A DNA stretch of 64,000 nt from Cephalotus follicularis (GCA_001972305.1 BDDD01000173.1:507833-571832); one strand, 5' to 3'; positions 35,498 through 48,367 are shown, numbered from the stretch's first letter. The notes: generated by a model from the sequence alone, not told the origin. Numbers and translations are program-made.

Positions 35498-35607
35498 TAC
35501 TATAAGAGACAACAATGGGATGATCAGATGCAATCACTTTCAATTCCAATATCAATCTCTTTTCCAATAACAATAGCATGAATAAGCAAGAACACATATC
35601 ATGCAAA

Positions 35608-37172
35608 TCCAATACAATCGTCGGGACTAGCAATAAAAAAAATGCGGAAAATTTAAAACTTTACAATATATAACACTTGCAGAAGATACAATACACTGAT
35701 CCATACATACGATACAAATCCTTTACAATACAGGTATTTTCAATACATTAACAATCTTTCAATACAATATCTCATCAAACCATCAATACAGTATTACAAT
35801 ACAATCCTTTTGCTACAATGTCTCAATCAGCTCTGCGATGCCCAAACGGTCGTGCAATCAAATCGAATCTTCAATCTTTTTGTCCGCTGCTACCTGCTGC
35901 CTTACCTATGCCGCACACAAAGGTACACACAGCCCCACCCCGAAGGATGGGGTTAGCCACACTAGCTAAGCAGAAACCCCATGCAGTATGTATGCATGTA
36001 CAATGTGCAATACCGGTGAAATTCTATACAATATCAATCTGCAGTGTACAATTTCAATGCATGACATGGAAAATGTACATGTACAATTGGCAATCATACT
36101 ATCAGTAAGACAGTGGCCCAAACAGAGCGTATGGATAGGATCTATAACAATCAATCTATGGCAGACACTCAGTGGTGGTGTATGAAACACCCAATCAACC
36201 AATCAACCAATCAATATCCTATTAATCATGCGACCGAGTCAATACAATGTCAATCGGTCAGCGGTGATCAATCCCACGGAAGGTAGTCCTTCAAAAAGGG
36301 TGGGAGATCTATCTACGGTTCCAGATTGATCAGGTATGGAACTCATATGGTCTCGATGATCTACAACCGAGGGAGCTACTGATACCGTTAGGGAGCTACG
36401 ACCTACAAGGAGCATCAATCAACAATCAATCGGTACCGCTCATCAGCGGGTCAATACAATACAATAAATGAAATGATCGGCAGAATAGGTGGACAGAGTC
36501 AACGACCTGCATCGATGTCTTTGGTGAAAGACATCGACTCCTCTTTAAAACGGAGGAAAGACGTCGATGTCTTTAGAAAGACGTCGATGTCCTTCCCTGT
36601 TTATGCAGAGAACTGGCCAAAGACGTCGACATCCTTGGGGAAAGGCGCCGACGCTTTTCAATAAAAACAGCCTGAGAATGCGCATCGATGTTCAGCATTG
36701 ATGTCTTTCCAAGGGAGAGACACCTCGAGGCAAAGACGTCGATGTCTTTGAAAGACGTCGATGTCTTTGCTGCAGAATCAAGGATAAAGCACTCGTATGA
36801 AAAAGACATCGACACCTTTGGGCTAAGGGTCGACGTCTTTCCGGGCAGGGTCGATTTTTCTGGAAGAAAATGGGGCCAATCTCAAGCCAAAATCCAATTA
36901 AAAGACATTCTTTGAAAACCAAAGTTTACAATCACTCATTTGAGGTTAGTAAGACTAGTTACAACCTTCCAAATTTGATTTCAGTCATTCAATTTAACAA
37001 TTAGGTCAAGGGTTTGCCATAAACCCTAAAAACCTCAATTCAATCACTTAATCACTCAATTCAATCATGCAATACAATCAATCAATCAATAAAACAGTAG
37101 GCAAATTCAGTAAAGAAGTCCTACCTATCACTGAAGCTTCAAAAGTTGAACTTCCAAACACTTAATCGGTTG
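35608..37172 (-). mobile_element. D 5' LTR, truncated at both ends and internally deleted
   Basis: Inner end: 'atgcaaatccaatacaatcg' joins leader sequence to LTR sequence, skipping the LTR terminus and primer site. Short shared sequence 'atccaatacaat' lies at the join. An internal deletion of about 300 bp relative to the 3' LTR ends exactly at the first palindrome unit (36509). The outer end stops at 'aatcggttg' (37172), lacking the last few hundred bases. Confidence 0.85.
36509..36860. repeat. Palindrome array in D 5' LTR
   Basis: About thirteen units. Two perfect AAAGACGTCGATGTCTTT in tandem at about 36734-36770. Confidence 0.88.
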
Positions 37173-37277
37173 ACTTGGAGTCTTGGTTGTTTTAAAAATT
37201 AAAATGATTATTACTAGCAACCTAAGTCTGAAATCGACGGGGAATCCCTATCGGTTTCCCAAAAGTGGTATCAGAGC
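37173..37277 (+). other. A 5' LTR end and primer binding site
   Basis: The last 89 bases of A's LTR end TTTCCCA (37261). After AAAG comes TGGTATCAGAGC (37266-37277), a perfect initiator Met-tRNA site. Confidence 0.85.
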
Positions 37278-39185
37278 CTCCCTTTTTAATTTCAATTGAA
37301 CTTTAATTTCAGTTTTGGTGGTTGGTTTGGAATGATTTATATGGTTTTATATTTGGTTTAAGTTCCCTCCCTTGGTTGTTTTATAAATATGCAATTGGAT
37401 TGTGTGTTTATGTATTGGTTGGGTCATTTAGTGAGCTAATGTCATGGACCGATTAGTGGACTATTTTTCGATCCATAAGCGTGTACTAGGGGCTTATAGT
37501 GGATAGCAAAACAGGCTCCTAAGTATAGTTACGGATCATTAACAGGGCCTTGGAAGGTCAACGGACTGGGTTTCGTGGTGTTACGAGTGGCTGTGCACAA
37601 AACACACAGTTTCTTGTAGATATTTGCTTGCTGTCAGGTGCGGGGCGGCATCACTGCTGCTGTCTGCGAGGTAGCAGGTGTGTCTGTATGGAAGCCGTGT
37701 GTTTTGGGAAGAAACTTGATGCACCTAGACGCGTAGTTCGCGCACATAATGTAGAATATTTCTGCACAGCAGCCTTGTGTGCAAAGTACATAGAGCGCGC
37801 ACTAGGTGTGGCGCACAGGCTGCACACTGCCGACACGTGCTAGGCATGACTTGTGCACGCGCACTATTTTTGAAAATCATCGTTAAACCATAGGGATACT
37901 AGGATTTAATTAATCTAGTGGGAGTTTTACCGGAATGTCGGTGCACTAGTAAAGTTATTTCGATTAGCCATCAGAAATTGAAATTATTTGTGTTCATTCA
38001 AAGTTCATATTAGATATAATTTTTGAATGTCTTATGCATGACGGTAGGCTAAGAGAGTACTGGACCTAGCTTTTGGTTTTTTTTTTGTGAATGTTTAATT
38101 TTATTTATTACTTTAATGGTTTAATTAGTTTGTAATAAGGTTGCCTGCGTGCACTATATTTCTTATCTTTTAATTCCTTTATCGGATAGGATATCTTCTC
38201 CCTCTAATTTGTATTCTTTTCTTTAAATTCAATGTATTTTTGAAAATTTCATTTTGTAACCAAAGAAGGAATGGCAAAAGAGGAAGAAAAGGAAGATGAA
38301 GAATATTACAAGACTAATGAAGGCCATGAATACATGATACATTTTGTAATAAAGTAGAATCAAATAGTTCACATAGGAGATCGAGTGATGGCATATGGCT
38401 CATGCACATCACTTATAGTTTGAGTCCCTAGCCAGGCCATTTTGTTTCTATGTTGGACATAGGTTTGATGAGATGGATAGTCCAAACACGTCAAGCATGA
38501 TCAGCCGTAATTAATTGGAATTGGCTTTTACAACCAATGGATAAATTAATGACTGGTAATTTAAAATGTGAGACCCAAATTCCTCAAGTTCTACAAATAA
38601 TAAGTCTCAACGTTTGGGACACAATTTAGTATCCCAACGTAGCCTTCCACGGTTCTTGTTGAGTGGCATGGGCAGATTGTGGCCGGTCATGCTAAAGCTG
38701 AGGTCTACAGTCTGTCAGGTGTCATGTCAACGTTAGTGCTGGGCACTGCAAGGAGATTGCAATGGTTTAGCACTTGGACATAAAAACGTGTGGGTGTCAA
38801 AACGTGCGGATTTCTTTGAGGATTGTGGGTATAGACTTATACTGGCTCTAATGGTTTGTCGAGCTAAAGTCAAGACCATACTAAGCTGGTAGGTCGAATC
38901 TATGATTAGATCTTACACAGCGAGGGTGGGACCCTGCGCAGTGTAAATTGGCGAGCGAGCCTACCCATTGCAGGTATTATGGTTTGTCATACTAAAGCTG
39001 AGGCCATGATAAGCTGGTTGGATTCCAATCCCCACCAGGAGGTTGGATTTCCAGAGTTTCACATGGGGGTGTGAAATACGATTAGAATAGTAGGAGGAAC
39101 CATAAAACCAAAGACCAAGTGTTATGGTAGTCACATAAAATCTGGAATAGATGCTAACTCTTGCTTTTAGTTTCCTTATTTTAGG
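37278..39185 (+). other. A leader, non-coding
   Basis: No supported gene. The 97-codon ORF at 37550-37843 is Cys-rich but has no counterpart in B's leader. A block at 38635-38830 ('gggcagattgtgg', 'tgggcactgca', 'gtcaacgttagtg') recurs diverged at 39800-40005, and its relatives lie in B's leader on the opposite strand. Confidence 0.65.
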
Positions 39186-40440
39186 TTGCTTAATATTGTT
39201 ACCATCACCCTTAATCTTGAGACCAATCAACTCAAAGGGCCTAATTTTCTCAATTTGGCAAACGTACGCTAGGCGGGCAATCGGTACTAGGTATTGATAC
39301 CTCACCTAAATACCTGACCAATTGGAGCAACGTCATTGTGCAAGCATGGTGCCTTGCAGTAGTATGAATGGTTCCTGACTACAGCGCTAGTACAAGAATA
39401 TGGAGAACCTCTCCTGCATACTTCTCTTAGAGTTGTATGGCACATAGACTAGGTCTATGAGGTTTAACTAATCTTGATAGCTCTTTAGGATGAGATGACT
39501 AAGGGAGCTCTAGTCCATTGAGTGGACTGAAGATGAGTGATTTAATTGAGCACGGAGCTCAGTTGGATTGTGTCACGAACCTCATAGTGATGTCCCTTCC
39601 TTAGATAATTTTTCGCAGTTATGTACGAACTTCAGCATGTCGAATGTGGAGTTCACACTACCGGAGCTAGTATTATGCTCGGGACTACGAAAGCCAACTT
39701 TGACCCTAAAAGTCAAAGGTCCCAATTAGCTTATTTCCTTCTTTTGTTGGACCGCCTGAAAAGGTGGTGTTGTGGCTTCCCATCGATAGGGAAGGTTGTA
39801 GCTTTGCCTAAGGCTTTCCACAGTTCTCGTTGATTGACATGGGCAGATTGTGGGTGGCCATGCTACAGTTGAGCTCTGCAGTCTGTCTGGTGTCATGTCA
39901 ATATCAGTGTTGGGCACTACAAAGAGATGGCTATGTTTTGGCACTTAGACACGCTCACGTGTGAGTGTCAAAATAGACGCATATCTTTGAGGATTGTGGA
40001 TGACGAATTATTCTGGTTTTAATGGTTTGTCAAGCCAAAGCTAAGAAGAAAAAGAAGAAGGCTAAAGCGGTTGGAGCATAAGGGATAATTGCCAAAGATG
40101 GAATGAGAAAGTTTTGAGAACTAGACCTCCTTCCTTTGTGGCTCGGAAAGGCACTGAAAAAGGGAATATCGAGAGTTCATTGCTTCCACTTCTACTGATC
40201 CACCTCAAGGAGGTGCCTCAGGACCTTGGAGGTACAATACAGCTAAGAGCTGATAAAGAAGTGGATATATGGCTTTGCATTGGATCTAAGATCACTGCAG
40301 AAGCTATAGGATTTATGAATTGTTAGTATATAAAGTTTTTGTGTTAAGAATTGAACCTAGTTGTTATATACTAAGTTTAATTAGAAACATTATAAGTGTT
40401 TACTCACTTATACAAAATGGGCTTAGAGCTCGATTTTGAG
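39186..40440 (+). pseudogene. A copia gag-protease remnants
   Basis: LNLETNQLKGPNF near 39215-39255 matches B's gag start (ILETNKLEGPNF). Near 39430, ELYGT-TRSMRFN with stops matches EMYGAESRTQRFN. A leader-type repeat then intrudes (39620-40020), followed by the basic AKKKKKKA stretch at 40040. At 40240-40435, IGSKITAEAIGF and the run to NIISVYSLIQNG match B's protease-linker region. Stops and frameshifts throughout. Confidence 0.75.
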
Positions 40441-40539
40441 AACAATGGTTGTTCTTTGTTGTCTGATGAAGTTTGAGTATATAATAGGATTCTTATATAT
40501 GGTCTAAGGGTTTTGAATAAAATCTTTAACAATTCAGCA

Positions 40540-41625
40540 AAGAAGTCATAAAAGACAAAGAGGAGCAGACATGTAAGCTTGTTAAAACACTTCTCTTTGA
40601 TAGAGTAGGCAAATACCTATCTGACAAATTCCAACATTATCTTAGAGATAATGGAATACTCTCTGAATGGACCTCTCCAGGAACGCCGTATCCTAACGGT
40701 GTGTCCAAAAGGAGGAACCGAACCTTGATGGTCATCGTCCGGTCCATATTGTCTTTTACTAATTTCCCCACCTCATCTTTGGGGTTATGCACTAGAAGCA
40801 GTGTCAATTACCCTAATCCAGATTCCTTAAAGATCCGTGCCCTTTATTCTAAATATAGATAAAGAGGAAACCCAACCTAAACAGAGGTTTAGGATTGTCT
40901 GGATTACGATAATAGATTGGGACCTAATAAGCTAGAGGCGCGGTTAGACCACTGTCAGTTTGTGGAGTATCCTCAGGAAACAGAGGGATACTGTTTCTAC
41001 CATCCTGACAAATACAAGGTATTTGTTATATGTAATACTGTGATCCTAGAGAGGGAGTACCCTTTCTAAGGAAGCTGTGGGAGTAAAATGGAACTCTAGG
41101 AGTTGCCACAGGTAGAAACCACGCAGGATTTAAAGGACTTAGATGTTGGATCCTCTATAGACACATTTAAGATTAGATTTTAACATGATATTGAATCTCA
41201 GTCAGGCACTCCTCTAGTGAGGAATTCAAGTAGGATTTGATCAGCAGTTGAGAGATATGGTTTTCTTGTCAATGGGAATTGATGAATCTAGTGTCATCAA
41301 GGATGACAAGCCTGTCAGGTATAAGAATACAGTGCAAAGCACTAAATTCGAGACTTGGCTAGGAGCCATGAAATCTGAAATGGAATATTGAGGCATTCAA
41401 TATGTAATTGGTAATGAAGGGGTGTACATGACATGGTGTCAAGTATACTGGTAATCTTCTCACTAATAGCTTCGCTCAAATTCGTTAGGATTTTGCTTGT
41501 TGTTGCCACTCGTCATGGTTATGACATTGGGCATATGGATGTCTTAATCAAAGGGATTTACATCCAATGAGTTTTTCACTCTAAGGTCATTATGACCTTA
41601 AGCGATCATCTCATAGCTGGATCAT
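40540..41625 (+). pseudogene. A copia integrase C-terminus and RT N-terminus remnants
   Basis: From 40610 the translation gives KYLSDKFQHYLRDNGIL, then EWTSPGTPYPNGVSKRRN (catalytic Glu changed to Lys), matching B's YLSAEF and KHNGVSERRN regions. The integrase N-terminal zinc region and first Asp are deleted. At 41180-41390, ERYGFLVNGN, then VIKDDKPVRYK and FETWLGAMKSEME match the start of copia RT. The RT is then cut by solo LTR I. Confidence 0.78.
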
Positions 41626-42975
41626 TGTAACACCCTGCGCCTGCAAGGCGGACACGTGGCATTACTCTCAATGCAATACATAATACAATGGTCGGGACTA
41701 GCAATATAAAAATACGAAAAACTTAAAACTTTGCAAAACATATCATTATGCAGAAGATACAATACAACAATCCATCCATATGGTACAATACAAATGCTTT
41801 ACAATACCGATCATTTACAATACACTTATCAAACTCCTCAAAGCAAAATTACAGTGAACTTTGTCAAATCCAGACGATCCCCTCGGCTGATGGAATCTTC
41901 AAGCCTTCGGTCCGCTACTACCTGCTACCCTACCTATGTCGCACACAAAAAGTGAAACACAGCCCCACCCCGATGGAAAGGGTTTAGCCACCACACGACT
42001 AAGCAGAGCCTCATGCAGCATGTATGCATGTACAATATGCAATATCTGTGATAGTCTATGCAGTAATCAATGCGCTGTGTACAATATCAATGCATGATAT
42101 GGAAGATGCATGAATACAGTTGGTGATTTGACTATCCTATGACACTGGCCCATAACAGAGCATAGGGATAGGATCTATAACAATCAATCAATGGCAAACA
42201 CTTCATGGTGGTGTATCAAACACCCAATCAATCAATGAAGTCCTATAGAGCATGTGACCTTGGTCAAAAAAGTGTCAATCAGTAACAATGATCGATCCCA
42301 CGGAAGGTAGTCCTTCAAAAGGGTGGGAGATCTATCTACTCATTATGGACCGGTCACGTCTCTGACTCATAGATCTTCCAGCCTATGGCTGGGTCAATAC
42401 AGTACCGATGAGCTACAACCATGGGGAAGCTACTGTACCGTTAGGGAGCTACACCCTCAGGGAACATCAATCGTCAATCAATCAATAATGCTCGTTAGCA
42501 AGACAATACAATAAATGAAACGATCAACAAGGTAGGTGGACAGAGTCAACAACCTAACCTGCCGACACGAATCATAAAGTCGCTCTATATGATTCACACA
42601 ATACAATCAATCTATCAGTACACTATCAATACAAAGTCAATAAGTGGTGATGTCTAATGAAGAAATAGGAATGAGCGTCCAACGTTCCGAACAAAGACTC
42701 ACAACACTTATGATTCAAACAAATAATCAATCAATCAATAGCCGCTAGGCGGTGACAATCGAATTAACGAAATAGGAAGGAATGCCTATTAGGTCGATGA
42801 AAGTCACTGGGTCATTGCCTATGGCTTAAACTATCATTCTATCAATTCAATCCTTCAAAACCGTAGAAAACTGTGTTTCAAATGCTTGAATACCTCAAGT
42901 GAGGCTCCGCTCAAGTGACAATGTGAAAAGGAGTTAAAAACTAGCTTAAAATAGTTGAAAGTTCCAATCAGCCCG

Positions 42976-43322
42976 AAAGGCGTCGATGTCCTTGGCCAAA
43001 GACATCGATGCCTATCAGAGCATTCCTTTAAAATGGTAGAAGGACATTGATGTCTCTGAAAGACGTCGATGTCTTTCTCTATTTGTGCAAGGTTCTGGTC
43101 GAAGACATCGACATCCTTGGACAAGGACGTCGACTCTTTTCAGTAAAAATAGCCTGGGAATGCACATAGATGTTTAGCATCGATGTCTTCTCTGGGGAGA
43201 AGACATCCCAAGGCAAAGACGTCGATGTCTTTGAAAGACATCGATGTCTTTCCTGCGGAATCAAGGATGCTGCATTCTGAAGCAAAAGACATCGATGTTC
43301 ATGGGCTGGGGATTGATGTCTT
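42976..43322. repeat. Palindrome array in solo LTR I
   Basis: About twelve units. AAAGACGTCGATGTCTTT and AAAGACATCGATGTCTTT in tandem at about 43215-43253. Confidence 0.87.
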
Positions 43323-43854
43323 TGCTGGGCATGGCCGATTTTTGTTCAGAAAACCAGCAAATCTCAAGTCAAAATCCAATTTAAAGCCACTCTTTGAAAA
43401 CTAATGGTTAAAATCAATCCTTTAAGGTTAGTAAAACTAGTTACAACCTTAAATTTACAATCTCTATCAATGTCAATATCAATTAGGTTAAGGATTAAAT
43501 AAAACCATAAAAACCATAATTTCACTCAATACACTCATTTAATCAATCAATTCAAGTAATCAATCAATACAAGTGGTAGGCAATTCAAGTAAAAAGTCCT
43601 ACCTAGAACTGAAGCTTCAACAGTTGAGCAACAATTGATCAATGGCCGGGGAAAATACCCGAGGACCCACTCTTTCTTGTGCAAACGGCAAGGGAGAGAC
43701 TTACAATCGCTGTCTTTGCCGATGAAGGAGCTAAATCCGAAGCTACAAGATGGAAAAGGAGGCTGCCAGCAAGAGGGAGAGAGGGAAGGGTAGAGAGAGA
43801 GAGGGAGAAGAATGAGAAATGAGGGAAAATGAGAGAAAAAGGTTGGAGAGTTGT

Positions 43855-43863
43855 CTTATATAG
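43855..43863 (-). promoter_or_regulatory. Solo LTR I TATA box
   Basis: CTATATAAG on the minus strand, same place as in D. A GA-rich + strand stretch (43785-43845) lies downstream in the sense direction. Confidence 0.55.
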
Positions 43864-44046
43864 TCAACTTGGCCAGTTTCCCAGAAACTTAGCCCAAAAT
43901 CCCGACTATACATGCATACGATTCATACTATAACCAATAGGTATAGGAATACCTCACCATTTAGTACACTCCAGTACAATCCAATACAGTACAATACGGT
44001 ACAAGGTATGCATGAACAGTACAAAAAGGAAATTCGGGTCGTTACA

Positions 44047-44810
44047 TCATGGGTTCTAATAAAGCGGTCAAATCTTTTGACTTCTTTAAGAACGTGAATG
44101 AGCCACATGTCTACCCAAAATAAAACTGGGCCAAATATATAATTCTGGGTTCTATACTGATAGTTGCATCCTACTGATTGTAAACATCGTGGGTGTGTGA
44201 TTCGTTGGTGTAGAATGCTGAGGATTTTCTCCATCATGGATTTGGGAAAAATGACATATGTGTACTAGGTATAGAGATCTTCGGGGAAGATCTAATAGGT
44301 TGTTTTAGCTTTTCCAAAGCTAGTACATTAGCATAATGCAGAATTTATTCAACATGGAGAATTCTATATTGGAGTATAGAATTCAATTCTCCACTAAGGA
44401 TGTTCTTGGAGAAGCCTAGTGGGAGAACACGCATGGACTTGATCTTTTAAGCGATGGCTGTAGGATGAGTCATGTATACCTTGTTGTGTATTAGGCCTGG
44501 TATTGTGCTTGTGACAAGCAGCTATTAGTTCAATTCTGGTTTGAACACCGGGATATAGTCAAGAAAGTCCTGAAGTATCTTAGAGGCATAAAGGATGTCT
44601 CCTTAGACTACGATGGAATGAGTAGATTGTAATTGGAGGTCTTTATAGACTCCACTTTTATTAGTGATGGGGTTAATCACAAATTGTTTCGAGAAAAGTT
44701 TATATACTAAACGAGGTGAAAAGACTTGTAAGAGCTCGCAACAGGAATCCATGACGAACTCCATCACTAAAGCCATATATGTAGCCAACCAAGTTGCTGC
44801 AAAGGATGGT
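44047..44810 (+). pseudogene. A copia RT C-terminus and RNase H remnant
   Basis: Continues the RT: MDLGKMTYVLGIEIFGEDL (44237-44290), then GRTRMDLIF, the VMYTLLCIRPGIVL region and VLKYLRGIKDVSLDYDG (44560-44620). The YVDD box is decayed to a YTDS-like reading near 44150. RNase H follows with QQESMTNSITKAIY and NQVAAKDGV (44740-44810), where J is inserted. Stops and shifts throughout. Confidence 0.8.
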
Positions 44811-45591
44811 GTAAGTGATGGAAACGGTATAAGCATCTCCGGAGCAAAAAATGGACTTCGGTGTAAAGGGTGCAAAACAAAACTTTTAAAACATATAACG
44901 CATCGGAATAAACACCCTTAACAAGTCAAACACTAGTCCATCTTTGCAAAACCACAAGACAAAGATCACCACATCATTAACAATAGTTGAATTGGTATCA
45001 CCATAACATACAATGGTGACACACAAACATGACAACAAGAGAGGGAGACAAGGAGATATACCAACGGTGTAGGCTCCTTCATCTTTGCAGCTACAAGCTT
45101 GCAAAGACTCCCTCTATGTCCTCTGAATAGTCCTCCTATAGCTCTAGGCATAAGGTTGTGAAGCCAACAAGAAGACAATGAAAACATCCTGTATTTTTCA
45201 CTCACTTCCTCTCACAATGCCTACAAAGGATGCATTGGTATTGACAAGGGTTGTCAATGTCAATCCACCCTAGATAAGCTACAAACTTGGTGTATAAATC
45301 ATAGAAGGGATCACTCAGAAAATCAGAGAACCAATTTTGTTTTTGCCCAGCAAGTTCCTCTTAAAAAAAATGCTCTCATGGAATGCCTCTTAACCAACCC
45401 CGTTTCTCTCTCTCCTATTATGCTTAACTTTACTCCCTTTGCTTGATCATGTTCCTACCTCTAAGGAATCATGGAACCATGATCTAAGAGTGCCCCCTGT
45501 CATGCAGAGAGGGGAGAACATCCCTGGTAGTGGGAGGTTGAGGAGAAAGAGAACGTGCACACGTTCTGGACTATCCCATGTTGCGCACAAA

Positions 45592-45737
45592 ATGTCGACG
45601 TCTTCCAATATGCATTGACGCTTATATATAATAACACTATACGTTTCAAGTGTTAAGCGTCGACACTTTCCCAGAAGGCGTCGACGCTTTGTCTAATGAT
45701 ATGAGTTGACACTTTAAAAAAGGTGTCGACGCTTAGA
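45592..45737. repeat. Palindrome array in J
   Basis: Units AATGTCGACGTCTT, GCATTGACGCTTAT, AAGCGTCGACACTTT, AAGGCGTCGACGCTTT, GAGTTGACACTTT and AGGTGTCGACGCTTAG. Confidence 0.82.
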
Positions 45738-46002
45738 CAAGCTGGTTAGGCAAATAGAGTCTAACTCTTAAATGAGTCCAACTCATTTTATCCCTTCTAA
45801 TATTGATTAAGTAAGATCAAGCAAATATGTTTCCACAAATTACAAGATTCACCTAACCGATATTTGATTTTATAAAATACACTAAGACTTAATATGTCCA
45901 ACATATTAATGTACTAATCAGTATTGGACATGGACACTTTAAAATCTCGGTTAATATCGGTGGTGTTCATAAATTACTGAAATACCCCTAGGCATTCTAA
46001 AT

Positions 46003-48329
46003 TGTAACGACCCCGACCCGAGCTCGCTAATAGCTCAAAGTGAACTCTGAGGATCGGTTGCGTTACGTTGGGTGTGAAACGTTACATCCTTTGGTACTAT
46101 TTTCTGAAAGTACACTACATCATAAACTCATGTCTTGCAACATCATACATAATCTCAAATTCAAACTTTACACATAATCATCTTATATAAAGATGTCATA
46201 ACCATATCGTTGGTCTACATTACACAGGATCATCCTTCTACATAAAAATATAATACAGCGGAAAAACTTTGTTCTTATTACATATCAAAACATTTATGCA
46301 AACATCGTTGCATAGCCTTTCTTTCACAAAAACTCCTTCTTAAGAGCTTCCTCTAAGCTCGTAATCTTCATTTATTCATTTTCTGAAAACATTTAATTTG
46401 AAAACAACATTGAAAGGAATGAGCTCAAAATAGCTCAGTAAGGTGTTTTTATAGTAAACACATTTCATCATAACATTTTTCTAGTCAATACATATAACTA
46501 GAACATTTCATAAAGCATGTCACTTTTCTAATTACAAACTCATAACTAGAACATTTCATAAACATAGAAGTCATAAAAACCTTAATGAACCCTTTACACC
46601 GCTTCACCGGGGCATTGTGCACTCCACGACTACTATCCTTACATCACATGCATGTCCGTGAGCATCTCGCTCCATTCCCCTTGGATCGCAATCCAAGGGC
46701 GGTTCATTCATCATTTAATTTGAGTGATAAAATCAAAGCAAACATAAAAATCATTTCATAACATTTCTTTCACAATTCATAAACTTTTCTCTTCATTTGA
46801 GTAATTGACTCAAATAAGTTCATAAAAACAATTTTGCATAACTTTACGAAAAATAATAATTCATAAAGAAATAAGCCTTTTAAGTGAAAAAATAAAACAT
46901 AAACATTAAAATAGACATATTTATGAATTCATAAAAATCAAGATCATAACAATTGGATGAGAATTGAATCCGTTATGAATTTTTAAGAGTGGCTGGTTCC
47001 ATATGAAAACAGGGCATGAACAGTAAAAAGAAACATTAATTCTCATCAAGAATTCGAAAGAATTTCAAGATACATAGAAAATAAAAGTTAAAGAGGACAT
47101 CTTAAGGTTTTCAAAACATCCAACCATTTAATTTTTCATCAAGAAAAAAGAAAGATATGATTTAAAGAAATTGATAAATAACCTAGGAATAAAAAAGTAC
47201 CCAGACAACAATTTAAAACATTAATTTTCATCAAGAAATAGATAGAATCTTGAAACGTGCAAAGCATAAAAGTTAAAGAGGACATCCTAACGTTTCAAAA
47301 AAATCCTACCATTTAAAAATACATCAAGAATTGAGGAAAATATCAATAGAAAAATCTGCTGCTTAACTTTGAATCAAAACAGAGGAAGCTTTGACATAAA
47401 TGGGTATAGGAATTCCTTACTTTGCTTTAGAATTTCTTTCTCTTTTGCTCTCCCACGAATTCTTCACTTCACTCTCGGTAGGAGCACTTTCCTTCTCAGC
47501 CAAAATGACTGAGTTCAACCATCTTTTCCATTAAATAGAAAGATTACTTGGGAGGCAAGTCTTCTCCCCTTCTCACACAACTCAACTCTCTCTCTTGGCA
47601 GCCCATGTGCTCAAATTCAACCAATCCAAGTGATGACATTTGTTAGATCATCTAATAACATCTCATATTATCCTTCCCTGGGCTGCCACATGTCCAAAAT
47701 TAAATATTTTCACTCACAAAATGCCAAAAAGTCCGATTTTGCATTTTGTCTGTAGCTCAAAGCGTCGACGTTTTCTCCCTAAGCGTCGTCGGTCACGGGC
47801 TTGACCTGAGTTCTCCACTTCTATCCCGACTAAAGCACTGACGCTTTCTTACAAAGAGTTGCCACTTTAAGTCTTCGTCCAGGTCAACTGACACACTTGA
47901 CTTCAACGCGTAGACGTTTTCAATTAGAGCGTCGTCCGTTGCCCAAAGCGTCGACTCTTTCTCGTAAGTGTCGCCAGTGTGAGGGATTTCTCCAATTTAC
48001 CGTTGCACTGGTTTAAAGCGCAGATAGAAGGGGTCTAAGTGTCGCCCGTTACTATCCAAGCGTCGACGCTTGAAGTGGAACTGTCGGTGCTTAAGACAGT
48101 TTTTCCTTCTCATCACTTAGCCAAATTCCATTTTCTTCCGGGGGCGCTGCCCCAGAGCCCTTGCCCGCTGACCGGGCTGCGGGACCCCCCGTCTGCTCAT
48201 CGGGGAGCGGAACCCCCGAACCCCCCGAGCGTAGGGTCATACTACGGGTCCCTTGAACTATTTGCCAAAATACATACTAGCAATCATTTTCCATAATTAA
48301 TATCTTACATGGAAATTTGGGTCATTACA
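46003..48329 (-). mobile_element. E 3' LTR (2327 bp)
   Basis: TGTAACGACCCCGACCCGAG ... GGGTCATTACA on the + strand. Contains a palindrome array at 47759-48096 and the GC-rich 'gagcggaacccccgaacccc' block shared with G. Confidence 0.93.
47759..48096. repeat. Palindrome array in E 3' LTR
   Basis: About ten spaced units of the AAGCGTCGACGCTT type: AAAGCGTCGACGTTTT, TAAGCGTCGTCGG, AAAGCGTCGACTCTTT and CAAGCGTCGACGCTTG. Confidence 0.82.
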
Positions 48330-48330
48330 A

Positions 48331-48343
48331 TCTACCCTCCTTA
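48331..48343 (-). other. E polypurine tract
   Basis: TAAGGAGGGTAGA on the minus strand, adjacent to the 3' LTR. Confidence 0.75.
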
Positions 48344-48367
48344 CAAAAATTTTGTCCTCACAATTTG

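Larger units (their letters stand above)
28514..37172 (-). mobile_element. D: Tekay-like chromovirus, nearly intact gag-pol, no primer site
   Basis: Minus-strand element in A's 5' LTR. It has a 3' LTR (28514-30818), polypurine tract (30819-30834), a gag-pol frame (35497 to 30872) and a truncated 5' LTR (35608-37172). A deletion at 35608 fused the leader to the LTR, removing the LTR end and primer site. The outer end of the 5' LTR is missing too, so no target duplication can be shown. Confidence 0.9.
41626..44046 (-). mobile_element. I: solo LTR of the C/D family in A's RT
   Basis: Starts TGTAACACCCTGCGCC and ends GGGTCGTTACA, full length (about 2.4 kb) and collinear with D's 3' LTR. A's coding sequence continues on both sides. 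Flanks are ATCAT (41621-41625) and TCATG (44047-44051). The duplication reads ATCAT only if the last LTR base is shared, so one base has changed or been lost. No internal region, so it formed by LTR-LTR recombination. Confidence 0.88.

Noticed and set aside
37550..37843. 97-codon Cys-rich ORF in A's leader
   Set aside because: Not found in the related leader of B, and A is decayed throughout, so chance opening is more likely.
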